Shown one piece after another: positions 8,926 through 17,915 of a DNA stretch of 41,301 nucleotides (within the stretch, counting starts at the first letter, position 1; every line of letters begins with the position of its first letter). Source of the stretch: an uncultured Gammaproteobacteria bacterium (GTDB lineage: Bacteria; Pseudomonadota; Gammaproteobacteria; Steroidobacterales; GCA-2729495); assembly GCA_937921935.1 (NCBI GenBank), contig CAKZWQ010000054.1, forward strand, positions 1 through 41,301, in the 5' to 3' direction. The position numbers and the translations under genes were made by a program. The notes below the pieces were generated by a model that was given only the letters and a program-made list of their open reading frames with translations, had not been told where the DNA came from and searched no databases.

Positions 8926-9948
8926 CTAGCCGCCGATGTAATACATCTCGACTTTTTCGTCTGCGCCCTGGCCGCCGGCGCGCAGTTCGCTGTAGCGATC
9001 CTGCCGGCGACTCCAGATGCCCTGGATCAGGCCGGCCAGCTCTTCGTCGCTGGCCCCGGCGCGCAGCGGACCCCGCAGATCGGTGCCGGAAGAGGCAAAC
9101 AGACAGGTGAACAACTGACCATCCGACGACAATCGGGCCCGGGTGCAGGAACCGCAAAAGGGCGCACTGACGGAGGAAATAAAACCCAGTTCGCCGGCGC
9201 CGTCCGCGAAGCGATAGCGCCGCGCCACTTCGCCGTGATAGCCAGGGTCTACGGCCTCAACTGCCCAGCGGGATGAGATCCGTTCCAACAGTTCTGCAGA
9301 GGGCACTGTTTCACCGGCCTGCCAGTGATTGATGGTGCCCACGTCCATGTACTCAATGAAACGCACGATGATGCCGGTGCCCCGGAAATGCTCCACGATT
9401 TCCAGCGCGGCATCTTCGTTGATACCCCGCTTGATCACGGCATTGATTTTTAACGGCGAGAGGCCGGCCTCCTGCGCATCGGCGATGCTGGCCAGAACGC
9501 GTTCCACGCTGCCCCGGCCTCCGCTCATGGCTGCGAATACGCTTTGATCCATCGCATCCAGACTCACCGTTACCCGGTCCAGTCCGGCAGCCTTCAGCGC
9601 AGCGGCCTGCTGCCCGAGGAGAATGCCGTTGGTCGTCAGGGCGATGTCATCGATGCCATCGATGCGATCCAGGTCGCCGATGAGGTCCGGCAACTCAGGA
9701 CGCAACAAAGGCTCACCACCGGTGATGCGCAACTTGCTTACGCCGAGGGCGGCAAAGATATGAGCCAGTCGGGTTATCTCGTCGAAGGACAGGCGCTCGC
9801 TGCTGCGCAAAAACTGAAAATGCCGGTGATACTTATCCTCCGGCATACAGTAGGGGCATCGAAAGTTGCAGCGGTCCATGACGGATATCCGCAGGTCTCG
9901 CAGGGGCCGCTCGAAGCGGTCATTTAGCGACCCAATGCCGTCTGTCAT
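8926..9948 (-). CDS. moaA: GTP 3',8-cyclase MoaA (molybdenum cofactor biosynthesis)
   Basis: MoaA is a radical-SAM enzyme that turns GTP into 3',8-cyclo-GTP, the first step of molybdopterin synthesis. The N-terminal cluster motif CxxxCxxC is at C27, C31 and C34 (RCNFRCPYC), followed by the GGEPLL segment. The second iron-sulfur cluster uses C265, C268 and C282 (CGSCTRARLS...TC). The chain ends in Gly-Gly, as is typical and functionally needed in this family. The ATG at 9948 gives 340 residues and the normal distance to the radical-SAM motif; upstream GTG 10008 and ATG 9984 are also open but give an unusual leader. No strong ribosome-binding site is seen for any of them. It is divergent from the quinone oxidoreductase at 10083. 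Confidence 0.95.
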   Translation of the reverse strand: MTDGIGSLNDRFERPLRDLRISVMDRCNFRCPYCMPEDKYHRHFQFLRSSERLSFDEITRLAHIFAALGVSKLRITGGEPLLRPELPDLIGDLDRIDGIDDIALTTNGILLGQQAAALKAAGLDRVTVSLDAMDQSVFAAMSGGRGSVERVLASIADAQEAGLSPLKINAVIKRGINEDAALEIVEHFRGTGIIVRFIEYMDVGTINHWQAGETVPSAELLERISSRWAVEAVDPGYHGEVARRYRFADGAGELGFISSVSAPFCGSCTRARLSSDGQLFTCLFASSGTDLRGPLRAGASDEELAGLIQGIWSRRQDRYSELRAGGQGADEKVEMYYIGG

Positions 9949-10082
9949 AGGTATTATGTTGAATTCAGACACAGTCTTGCCCATCTGGTGAGCAGCGAAA
10001 ACTAACACAAGTTAAATGGCGTCCGTTTACACAAAGCAAGCGTCTATACTCGTATTCACGCATTTGGAACAAGAACAAGAAG

Positions 10083-11093
10083 ATGACCCAAACGCCGCTC
10101 CCCGAGCGCATGCGGGTTGTGGAAATCAGTCGGCATGGACCTCCCGATGTCCTTGCGGCGGCCACACGACCAATGCCTGTGCCTGGACCCGACGAGGTTC
10201 TGATTCGTATTGCCGCAGCCGGCATCAATCGCCCGGACTGCCTGCAACGTCGTGGCCTGTACCCACCCCCCATGGGCGCCTCGGACTTGCCCGGCCTGGA
10301 AGTTTCCGGGCATGTCGTTATGCGCGGCAACAATGTGCGAGGACTGCGCTTCGGCGATCCTGTTTGCGCCCTGCTGGCCGGCGGCGGTTATGCCGAGTAC
10401 TGCGTCGCACCGGCCAGCCAGTGTCTGCCGGTGCCGCTGAATATGGACCTGGTGCAGGCTGCTGCACTACCGGAAACTTTTTTCACCGTCTGGGCCAATC
10501 TATTCGAACGCGGCCGCCTGGAAGCCGACGACATCGTACTGGTGCACGGAGGTGCGAGCGGAATCGGCACCACCGCTATTGCCATGGCCAGAGCCTTCGG
10601 AGCGCGTGTGTTCGCCACGGCCGGCAGCGATGCCAAGACACAATTGTGCACGTCTCTGGGCGCGGAACGCGCGGTCAATTATCGCCAGGAAAACTTTGCG
10701 GACATCATCAAGGCCGCGACGGACGGTTACGGTGTCGACATCGTGCTGGACATCGTCGGCGGGAATTATTTCAAGGACAATATTCGCCTGCTCGCGCCCG
10801 ACGGACGCCTCTGCGTGGTGGGCGTGCTGGGCGGCGCAGATGCGCAACTCAACCTGGGTCGCGTGCTCACCAAGCGGCTGACTATTACGGGCTCCACCCT
10901 GCGTGCCCGCAGCCCGGAAGAAAAAGGCGCGATCGCCCTGGCCCTGCAGGAATGGGTCTGGCCATTACTGGATGCCGGCAAACTGACACCGGTTATTCAA
11001 GCAAGTTTCCCCCTGCATCAGGCCGCCGAAGCCCACCGGATCATGGAAGCCAACGAAGCCATGGGCAAACTGGTACTGACTACCGGCCACTGA
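10083..11093 (+). CDS. NAD(P)H quinone oxidoreductase, PIG3 family (medium-chain dehydrogenase/reductase)
   Basis: The product is 336 residues, matching zinc-free medium-chain reductases of the PIG3/TP53I3 type. Landmarks are AAGINRPDCLQRRGLYPPP (substrate side), GLEVSGHV, the nucleotide-binding loop VHGGASGIGTTAIAMA (about residues 157-172), and NYRQENFADIIKAATDGYGV. Such enzymes use NADPH to reduce quinones in the cytosol. The zinc-binding cysteines of alcohol dehydrogenases are absent. It is the first gene of an operon: xdhC starts 8 nt after its stop and moeA overlaps xdhC. A functional link with Moco genes is not established; sharing a transcript is inferred. Confidence 0.9.
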   Translation: MTQTPLPERMRVVEISRHGPPDVLAAATRPMPVPGPDEVLIRIAAAGINRPDCLQRRGLYPPPMGASDLPGLEVSGHVVMRGNNVRGLRFGDPVCALLAGGGYAEYCVAPASQCLPVPLNMDLVQAAALPETFFTVWANLFERGRLEADDIVLVHGGASGIGTTAIAMARAFGARVFATAGSDAKTQLCTSLGAERAVNYRQENFADIIKAATDGYGVDIVLDIVGGNYFKDNIRLLAPDGRLCVVGVLGGADAQLNLGRVLTKRLTITGSTLRARSPEEKGAIALALQEWVWPLLDAGKLTPVIQASFPLHQAAEAHRIMEANEAMGKLVLTTGH

Positions 11094-11100
11094 GGCCGGC

Positions 11101-12171
11101 GTGAGCTTAGCCAGTACCCTCGGCGCTTTCGACGCCTGGCGCTGGGCCGGCCAGTGCCTTGTACTGGTGACGGTCATCGAGACCGAGGGATCCACCTATA
11201 CCAAACCCGGTCATCGCATGGTGGTGGCTGACGATGGCCATTATCACGGCATGGTGAGCGGCGGTTGCCTGGAAGGTGACCTGGCTGAACATGCCCGCGA
11301 GGTCATGGCCGATGGTGAGTCGCGACTGGTGACTTATGACCTTCGCGACGAGGCCGATGAAGTCTTCGGCCTGGGGATTGGCTGCAATGGCTTGCTGCGG
11401 CTGCTGCTGCAACGACTGGAACCGGGGACTCACTACGCACCCTACCTGGACATTGCTGCCTGCCATCGCAGTTTCGCCGGAGGCCGACTGGCGCTGGTAA
11501 CCCACAGCGACATGAACAACATCCAGGCGGGCGCCACGCGGCTGCAGACGCAGGAGGGCACCACCAGCTGGGGTCTGCCTGAAAACCTGAGTGCGCCGAT
11601 CGATGCACTGCTCGCGCAACAAGCCCCGACGAAACATGAAGCGCTGACAGTCGCCGGGCAGCGCTGCGAACTCCTCATGAGTCGGGTGCTGCCCATACCC
11701 AGGCTGCTGATTCTCGGCGCCGGCCCCGATGCTGCCCCTCTGGTGCGCATGGCCGCAGAACTTGGCTGGCGCGTGAGCGTGGCCGACCATCGTCCTGCCT
11801 ACCTCGCCAATCCTGGACTCAAGACTGCCTATGCCAGCACCGAAGCCCGTCCCGGCGCGCTGAGGGACCAGCTGAATCCCGATGAATTCCATGCCGCCGT
11901 GATCATGACCCATCACCTGGATTCCGATCGCGCTCACCTGGCTGAACTGGCTGAGTCCAGACTGACCTACATTGGTTTGCTCGGACCACGCGCGCGGCGG
12001 GACCGCTTACTCACAGAACTGGGACCAGCAGGCGAGAGCCTCGGCCGGCGGCTGCACGGACCCGTTGGCCTCGATCTGCCCGTAGACTCACCGGAAAGCA
12101 TTGCCCTGAGCATCATCGCGGAAATTCAACAGCACATCGCCACGCTCTTGCCTGGGCTAGACTGCGCCTGA
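11101..12171 (+). CDS. XdhC/CoxI family protein (Moco enzyme maturation)
   Basis: The product is 356 residues. The N-terminal XdhC/CoxI domain shows ETEGSTYTKPGHRM and MVSGGCLEGDLAEHA, with the conserved SGGCLE. The C-terminal Rossmann domain starts with RLLILGAGPDAAPLVRMA (about residue 200) and ends in a DLPVDSPESIALSIIAEI segment. XdhC binds molybdenum cofactor and loads it into xanthine dehydrogenase-type enzymes, often after sulfuration. The start is GTG, with GAGG about 6 nt upstream inside the preceding stop region. Its stop overlaps the ATG of moeA by one base, implying translational coupling. The target molybdoenzyme is not in this window. Confidence 0.88.
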   Translation: MSLASTLGAFDAWRWAGQCLVLVTVIETEGSTYTKPGHRMVVADDGHYHGMVSGGCLEGDLAEHAREVMADGESRLVTYDLRDEADEVFGLGIGCNGLLRLLLQRLEPGTHYAPYLDIAACHRSFAGGRLALVTHSDMNNIQAGATRLQTQEGTTSWGLPENLSAPIDALLAQQAPTKHEALTVAGQRCELLMSRVLPIPRLLILGAGPDAAPLVRMAAELGWRVSVADHRPAYLANPGLKTAYASTEARPGALRDQLNPDEFHAAVIMTHHLDSDRAHLAELAESRLTYIGLLGPRARRDRLLTELGPAGESLGRRLHGPVGLDLPVDSPESIALSIIAEIQQHIATLLPGLDCA

Positions 12172-13385
12172 TGACCGATCAGCAACGAATTGACGTGGCC
12201 GAAGCGGCCGCGCTCGTACAAGCACAGCTGCCTGACTATCACACCGTTGAAGTGCCCCTGGCTGAAGCCCTGGGCGGTATCCTGCGTGAAACCGTGCGCG
12301 CAGAACGCGACCAACCGCCGTTTAATCGCGTCACCATGGATGGCATTGCTATTCGCTACGCCGGCTTTGCCAACGGCCAGCGGCAGTTCCGCATTCGTGG
12401 CACCCAGGGCGCCGGCGCCAGCGAAATTTCGCTGGGTGCTGACGATGCCTGCGTCGAGATCATGACGGGCGCGTCCTTGCCGGCCGATGCCGATACCGTG
12501 ATCCCCGTTGAACGGATCGATACCCGGGATGGTCTCGCCAGCCTGGAAACCGGTTATGAGCCGCAAGCCCGGCAGTTTGTGCATGCAAGAGGCTCGGACC
12601 ACGCAGCTGATTCGCTTTTGCTGGAACCGGGGCACCTGATCGGCCCGACGGAAATGGCAGTGCTTACGGTGTCGGGCAAACCAACAGTGCGCATTGCCCA
12701 GTGGCCAAAGGTCGCCGTGATATCCACGGGCAATGAACTGGTGGCCGTGGGCGAACCCATGGAAGCTTTCCAGATTCGCTCAAGTAATGACTACGCGCTG
12801 GCGGCGGCCCTGGCCCAGCGAGGCTGCCCTGCCCCCACCCGCGCCCATTTGCCTGACGACCCCGACACGCTGCGTGCCGCCATCGCCCGCCTGCATGATG
12901 AACATGAGGTACTGGTACTCAGTGGCGGCGTGTCCATGGGCAAGTACGACTATGTGCCACAGATCATGAAGGAACTGGGCGTAAAGCTGGTGTTCTACAA
13001 AGTCCTGCAACGCCCCGGCCTGCCCATGTGGTTCGGCATCAGCGCAGCCGGCAAACCTGTCTTTGCCCTGCCGGGCAATCCGGTCTCAAGCCTGGTCTGT
13101 CTGATTCGTTATGTGTGCCCGGGACTGCAGCAAGCGATGGGTGCGCGATCATCTCCTCCACCGACCGTCCGCCTGGCTGAAGCCGTGCAATTTAAAGCTG
13201 ACCTGACCTGGTTCCTGCCCGTAAAGCTGACCGTAGCCAATAGCGGTGAGCTGCTGGCCCAGCCATCGCCGACTAATACCTCGGGCGACTTCATCGGCCT
13301 GGCCGGCACCGATGGCGTGGTGGAACTGCCGCGCGGACGCGATGAATTCCCCGCCGGTTTTACTGCTCCGCTTTATCGCTGGTAA
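12171..13385 (+). CDS. moeA: Molybdopterin molybdotransferase MoeA
   Basis: MoeA inserts molybdate into adenylylated molybdopterin to give active cofactor. The 404-residue product has the expected parts. These are an N-terminal domain with PFNRVTMDGIAI, MTGASLPADADTVIPVE in the second domain, the MPT-binding domain with GNELV and LSGGVSMGKYDYV, and PGNPVSSLVC near the end of domain III. A beta-barrel C-terminal domain closes the chain. The TGATG overlap with xdhC supports coupled translation. An intrinsic terminator follows about 190 bp downstream. It forms a local Moco set with moaA (divergent) and moaB (22760). Confidence 0.95.
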   Translation: MTDQQRIDVAEAAALVQAQLPDYHTVEVPLAEALGGILRETVRAERDQPPFNRVTMDGIAIRYAGFANGQRQFRIRGTQGAGASEISLGADDACVEIMTGASLPADADTVIPVERIDTRDGLASLETGYEPQARQFVHARGSDHAADSLLLEPGHLIGPTEMAVLTVSGKPTVRIAQWPKVAVISTGNELVAVGEPMEAFQIRSSNDYALAAALAQRGCPAPTRAHLPDDPDTLRAAIARLHDEHEVLVLSGGVSMGKYDYVPQIMKELGVKLVFYKVLQRPGLPMWFGISAAGKPVFALPGNPVSSLVCLIRYVCPGLQQAMGARSSPPPTVRLAEAVQFKADLTWFLPVKLTVANSGELLAQPSPTNTSGDFIGLAGTDGVVELPRGRDEFPAGFTAPLYRW

Positions 13386-13573
13386 ACAGAGAGTCCTGCC
13401 TGCCCTCAGAACCCCGGAAAGGGTTCATCGCACGCAATTATCGTAGCGGCATCAAAACAGCCGTCGACGGCTTCCGTACCGAAGATATCGGCCATCAGAG
13501 TTTCCAACGCCTGCGTCAGAGGAACTCTCGTAAGAGTTGACATCAACACCAGCTGTATTAATTCAAAGCCAAA

Positions 13574-13599
13574 AAAAACCGGCCATCAAACCGGTTTTT
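13574..13599. terminator. Bidirectional Rho-independent terminator between moeA and the PEP-CTERM-type gene
   Basis: A 9-bp perfect stem (AAAAACCGG / CCGGTTTTT) with an 8-nt loop has a T-run on both strands: five T on plus, eight on minus. It sits between convergent genes, so it can end both transcripts. Confidence 0.85.
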
Positions 13600-13621
13600 A
13601 TATTAACGCTGTCTAGCCCAT

Positions 13622-14329
13622 TCAGCTGCGGCGCCTAACCCAGGCTAACAGGCCAAGGGCAGAACCGAACAGCCAGACGGCAGCGGGTACCGGCATCGTG
13701 ATCATGCCATTGGGACGAGCGATATAGTTGATGGCATCACTGTCATCGCCAATGCCCAGCAGGGCATTGCTACAAGCCAGCACCGTATCGCCCCAACTGC
13801 CCATGGGCGTGGCACAGGTACCTGAACCCACTCCATCTTTCATGGCGATGTGGCCCCACACGGCGCTCCGATTGGAATCGAACTCGTAGATTGCCGCTGA
13901 GCCGGTGCCGTCGGTGCCCACGTCGAACTTGATCGCCCCGGTTACGCCGTTGAAATCGCCGAACTCAATGTCGGTGATCGGCTGTTGCGGAATCCCTTCG
14001 GCAGTAAACAAAGGGTTGGTCACGCAATTGGGATCCACGTCGCAGTTGTCGGAAATATCCAGGACAAAATTGGAGATATCCTTGTCCGAATCACCGAAGC
14101 CGGTAAACGTGTACTTGTAGTGCAGCGTCCCGTCCAGGTTATCGGTAATTTCCCAACTGACGGTGAAATCCGTCGACCAGTTGCTATTGCCGGTCATGCC
14201 ATTGGCACCCGGCGTGCCGCGGGTGCCCGTCAGATCAGCGGCATCTCCGTATATAGAGACCGCGCTGGCCGGCAAGGCCGTAGCCACATAAATGAACAGG
14301 CTCCCCAGAAGCCTCGAAAAAATTCTCAT
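13622..14329 (-). CDS. PEP-CTERM/VPLPA-type exported protein
   Basis: The product is 235 residues. It has an N-terminal signal peptide (LLGSLFIYVATALPASA) and a body rich in Asp, Gly, Thr and Asn with no recognised enzyme motif. The C-terminal sorting tail is MPVPAAVWLFGSALG followed by a short helix and RRRS. The body contains a stretch reading like a small beta-sandwich (DNLDGTLHYKYTFTG, DSDKDISNFVLDIS), as is common in PEP-CTERM surface proteins. ATG at 14329 is preferred over GTG at 14332 because GGGAAG lies 6 nt upstream. The tail is nearly the same as that ending at 158. Predicted fate: export, recognition by an exosortase, and anchoring or release at the cell surface (inference). Confidence 0.82.
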   Translation of the reverse strand: MRIFSRLLGSLFIYVATALPASAVSIYGDAADLTGTRGTPGANGMTGNSNWSTDFTVSWEITDNLDGTLHYKYTFTGFGDSDKDISNFVLDISDNCDVDPNCVTNPLFTAEGIPQQPITDIEFGDFNGVTGAIKFDVGTDGTGSAAIYEFDSNRSAVWGHIAMKDGVGSGTCATPMGSWGDTVLACSNALLGIGDDSDAINYIARPNGMITMPVPAAVWLFGSALGLLAWVRRRS

Positions 14330-14601
14330 CACAGTCTTCCCAGCTGTTAGAGATTGAATGGGCGCTTATCTAGTTTTAATGGGACGGCTGGTCCAGAGAT
14401 TGCGTCATCGGGATCGGTCGTCGGATTAGAAAATGCCTAATATTTGAGCCTAAGTCCAAATTTCTTATTATGGCAAATTCGTGCATGCTGTTAACAATCA
14501 CTTAGCGCAGGTTTATCGATTCGTTATCAATATCCCGCGCGCGGCGCGCAGCAGCAGAAACGGCGAGACTGGCGCCAGCAAAGCGTTTAAGCCAGAGGCC
14601 A

Positions 14602-15072
14602 TCAGGCCTTGGCCGGCCGGGAAGAAACTCCCTCGGGAGCCTCCAGATCTGGCTCGATATCGGCGCTGCGAATCTTCAGCTGCGTGGTGCTGGCGTAGTC
14701 GAAGTAACTGCCGGCCCCCTCTTGCGAAACAGAGGCACCGTCCGTCTTCCTTCGGCCTGGCGAGTCGCGTCGCTCTGTGGCGTGGTCAAAACCGGGCAAA
14801 CCCATATCGGCATCGCGCCGGCTGGCTGCCCTGCGATCGCTGTAGTGCACGTACTTACAGGTGCAATCTGATTCATCGCAGGCCGCCAATGGCAAATTGG
14901 GTGCCTGCTTGGCCAAAAAACGCACACCCCGCTGGGCACGCGCCGCTTCGCAAGTAAACATTCCGCAGGAAATAGCGACGGCGTGATAAGGCGAATCTTC
15001 CTTAACCTCCGCTTGTTCAGACGATTTACGGCGGCTAAAGGCACGCAGGAATTTAAAACGAGGGAGGCGCAT
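14602..15072 (-). CDS. Conserved Cys-rich protein of unknown function
   Basis: The product is 156 residues, with a very basic N terminus and no signal peptide or membrane segment. The centre holds five cysteines: C36, C41, C65, C70 and C72. The core pattern is LPLAAC, then CTCKYVHYSDRRAASRR. The C-x4-C-x-C group followed by Y-x-H-Y-x-D-R-R looks like a metal or nucleic-acid binding element, but no function is assigned. I have a general impression of similar proteins in other gammaproteobacteria and cannot verify it here. The last 70 residues are polar and probably disordered. ATG at 15072 is chosen; TTG at 15075 is also open. No clear ribosome-binding site is seen. Confidence 0.6.
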   Translation of the reverse strand: MRLPRFKFLRAFSRRKSSEQAEVKEDSPYHAVAISCGMFTCEAARAQRGVRFLAKQAPNLPLAACDESDCTCKYVHYSDRRAASRRDADMGLPGFDHATERRDSPGRRKTDGASVSQEGAGSYFDYASTTQLKIRSADIEPDLEAPEGVSSRPAKA

Positions 15073-15209
15073 CAAAGGCTCTGGATCTGGACTTAATTAA
15101 CCATATCCTAGGCCCCTGCGTTTGCAGACTCTGTTAATTGATTCACGAATTCCCTGCAGAACAAAAGTCGAAACATTATGTTAAACCGGTTAATGTCGCC
15201 GACTGCTGG

Positions 15210-16343
15210 CTAAACCCGCATGGCATCCACCGGCGGCACGTACGCAAGACCCAGGGCGGCGGCAACGGCAGGATGGGTAATCTGCCCACAGTGCACATTC
15301 AGCCCATCCAGCAGACCCTCATTTTTCAGTAAGGCCTCGGGGTAGCCGCGCTGCGCTAGGGCCAACACATAAGGCAAGGTGGCATTGTTCAGGGCATAGG
15401 CCGAAGTGCGCGGTACCGCCCCCGGCATATTTGCGACGCAGTAGTGCACGACATCTTCTTGTACATAGGTCGGCTCAGAATGGGTCGTGGCCCTGCTGGT
15501 TTCAAAGCAACCGCCCTGATCAATAGCCACGTCTACCAACACAGAACCAGGACGCATCCGGCCAACCTGCTCTACCGAAATCAGCTTGGGCGCAGCTGCG
15601 CCCGGAACCAGCACCGCGCCAATCACAAGATCCGCATCCAGGGCGTATTGTTCCACTGATTCCCGGGTAGCAAAAATGGTATTCAATCGACCGCCGTAGA
15701 GTTCATCCAGCCAGGTCAGCCTGGGCAGGGACTTATCAATGACCGTCACCCGCGCCTCCATACCCAGGGCGATACGCAGGGCGTTAGTGCCCACGGTCCC
15801 GCCGCCGATCACCACCACATTGGCCGGCGGCACCCCGGCCACGCCGCCAAGCAGGATGCCGGCCCCGCCGGCCTCGCGCTCCAGGCAGCTGGCCCCGGCC
15901 TGCACAGCCATGCGCCCGGCCACCTCACTCATGGGCGCCAGCAACGGCAGGCTGCCATCACTTGCCGTAACCGTTTCATAAGCAATCGCGATGCAGCCTG
16001 AATCGAGCAAGGCTTGGGCCTGCACCGGGTCCGGGGCCAGGTGCAGGTAGGTGAACAGGATCTGCCCGTCGCGCAGCAGCGGGTACTCGCTCGGCTGGGG
16101 TTCTTTTACCTTGACGATCAACTGCGCTTTGGCGAAAACCTGGGCGGCATCAGCAGCGATGCTGGCACCAGCAGCCTGGTATACCTCATCGGCCATGCCA
16201 ATGCCCTGCCCTGCACCCGTCTCTACCAGCACGCGACAGCCGCGCGCCGTCAGTTCGCGCACACTGACTGGCGTCAGACCGACGCGGTACTCGTCTGTTT
16301 TAATCTCTTTCGGACAACCGATGAAAATTTCCGGCGTAGTCAT
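15210..16343 (-). CDS. ald: Alanine dehydrogenase
   Basis: Ald reversibly converts L-alanine and NAD+ to pyruvate, ammonium and NADH. The 377-residue product has the usual N-terminal block ([18 protein letters not shown]), the catalytic lysine segment VKVKEPQ (K80), the catalytic histidine in FTYLHLA (H101), and the NAD loop [14 protein letters not shown] near residue 180. The C-terminal [20 protein letters not shown] is also typical. ATG at 16343 is used because the protein family starts here; TTG at 16361 is open upstream. It is the third gene of a leftward operon, 38 bp after mmsA. In that context it can recycle the alanine made by the aminotransferase. Confidence 0.95.
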   Translation of the reverse strand: MTTPEIFIGCPKEIKTDEYRVGLTPVSVRELTARGCRVLVETGAGQGIGMADEVYQAAGASIAADAAQVFAKAQLIVKVKEPQPSEYPLLRDGQILFTYLHLAPDPVQAQALLDSGCIAIAYETVTASDGSLPLLAPMSEVAGRMAVQAGASCLEREAGGAGILLGGVAGVPPANVVVIGGGTVGTNALRIALGMEARVTVIDKSLPRLTWLDELYGGRLNTIFATRESVEQYALDADLVIGAVLVPGAAAPKLISVEQVGRMRPGSVLVDVAIDQGGCFETSRATTHSEPTYVQEDVVHYCVANMPGAVPRTSAYALNNATLPYVLALAQRGYPEALLKNEGLLDGLNVHCGQITHPAVAAALGLAYVPPVDAMRV

Positions 16344-16381
16344 AAGCCTTGGCTCCAGCAAAAAAACTTTTCCTTGTGCGA

Positions 16382-17905
16382 CTAAAGCACGGGCATATCG
16401 AAAGCATTGCTGGCATCAGCACCCTCATCCGGCCAGCGTGAAGTGATCGTCTTGCTGCGGGTATAAAAACGCACCCCCTCTTCGCCGTGGATCCGGCTGT
16501 CACCGAACAACGAGCGCTTGCGACCACCGAAACTGTAGAACGCCATGGGCACGGGAATAGCCACGTTCACGCCCACCATGCCGGCCTCCACCCGCTGCCC
16601 GAACTCGCGGGCGGCTTGACCACTGCGGGTAAAGATTGCTGCCCCGTTGCCAAACTCATGGCTGTTGACCAATGCCACAGCCGCATCGAAGCTTTCTGCC
16701 CGCAGCAACGTCAGTACCGGCCCAAAAATCTCATCACGATAGATCGCCATATCGGCACGCGCATGATCAAAAAAAGTCGGCCCGAGGAAAAATCCCTGCT
16801 CGTGTCCCGGCACGGACAACTTACGACCATCCGCCAGGAGTTCAGCGCCGGCCTGCACCCCGGCGTCGATGCAGGCCAGCACCCGGTTGCGATGCGCAGC
16901 CGTAATCAGCGGACCCATATCGACTGCCCCGTCAGTGCCCGGGCCAACCCGTAACGCGCAAATCCGGTCCAACAAGGCATCACGCAGCGCATCACCGACA
17001 TCACCCACGGCCACCGCCACGGACACAGCCATGCAGCGCTCCCCGGCGGAACCATAAGCGGCGCCCACGAGGGCATCCGCCGCCTGCTCAAGGTCCGCAT
17101 CGGGCAAAACCACCAGGTGATTCTTCGCACCACCCAGTGCCTGCACCCGGATGCCGCGGTCGGATGCATGCCGATACACGTGTTCGGCCACCGGCGAGGA
17201 GCCCACAAAACTGACCGCGCGCACCTGGGGGCTGTCCAGTAAGGCCTGCACGCATACCTGGTCACCCTGCACCACGTTGAACACGCCGTCGGGCAACCCC
17301 GCCTCCGTCAGGAGCTCGGCCAGGCGCAAGGCACAGGACGGCACTTTCTCCGACGGCTTCAGAACAAAGGTGTTACCGCAGGCAATGGCCAGGGGAAACA
17401 TCCACAAGGGCACCATGGCCGGAAAATTAAAGGGGGTGATACCGACGCAGACACCCAAGGGCTCAATCAGGGAATAGCTGTCTACGCCCTCACCGACATT
17501 GGCACTGAAATCACCCTTTAAAAGCTGCGGGATGCCGCAGGCAAATTCCACCACTTCCAGGCCGCGTTGCAGGGAGCCGTCTGCGTCACTGAGCAGCTTG
17601 CCGTGCTCGGCCGTAATCAGCGCCGCGAGTTCGGCGCGATGGGCCTCGACCAGGGCCTTGAAACGAAACAGCACGCGGGCCCGTTTTACGGCCGGCGTAT
17701 CGCGCCAGGCCGGGAAGGCTGCAGCGGCTACCTGCACCGCCTGCTCCACGGTGGCGGCATCGGCGTATTGCAGGCTCGCCGCCTGTTCACCCGTGGCCGG
17801 GTTATAAACAGGCCCACTCGCACTGCCCGCACCTGCCGTCAGTGCACCATTAATCCAGTGACCAATGCATTGATCAGAGTCCGGCTTGGCAAGGCTTGAC
17901 GGCAT
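16382..17905 (-). CDS. mmsA: CoA-acylating methylmalonate/malonate-semialdehyde dehydrogenase
   Basis: The product is 507 residues. MmsA oxidises malonate semialdehyde or methylmalonate semialdehyde to acetyl-CoA or propionyl-CoA with loss of CO2, using NAD+ and CoA. Family marks are ITPFNFPAMVPLWMFPLAI (about 156-174), ALGGAKNH in place of the general aldehyde-dehydrogenase Glu segment, catalytic C291 in YGSAGERCMA, and EIFGPVL towards the end. It starts 10 bp after the aminotransferase stop. The pairing suggests beta-alanine as substrate source, though valine breakdown is an alternative role for MmsA. Confidence 0.93.
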   Translation of the reverse strand: MPSSLAKPDSDQCIGHWINGALTAGAGSASGPVYNPATGEQAASLQYADAATVEQAVQVAAAAFPAWRDTPAVKRARVLFRFKALVEAHRAELAALITAEHGKLLSDADGSLQRGLEVVEFACGIPQLLKGDFSANVGEGVDSYSLIEPLGVCVGITPFNFPAMVPLWMFPLAIACGNTFVLKPSEKVPSCALRLAELLTEAGLPDGVFNVVQGDQVCVQALLDSPQVRAVSFVGSSPVAEHVYRHASDRGIRVQALGGAKNHLVVLPDADLEQAADALVGAAYGSAGERCMAVSVAVAVGDVGDALRDALLDRICALRVGPGTDGAVDMGPLITAAHRNRVLACIDAGVQAGAELLADGRKLSVPGHEQGFFLGPTFFDHARADMAIYRDEIFGPVLTLLRAESFDAAVALVNSHEFGNGAAIFTRSGQAAREFGQRVEAGMVGVNVAIPVPMAFYSFGGRKRSLFGDSRIHGEEGVRFYTRSKTITSRWPDEGADASNAFDMPVL

Positions 17906-17915
17906 GGTCCGGATT

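Noticed and set aside
13459-13472. 14-bp palindrome AGCCGTCGACGGCT after moeA
   Set aside because: It lies downstream of moeA without a T-run and away from any promoter; such GC palindromes are expected by chance in this base composition.
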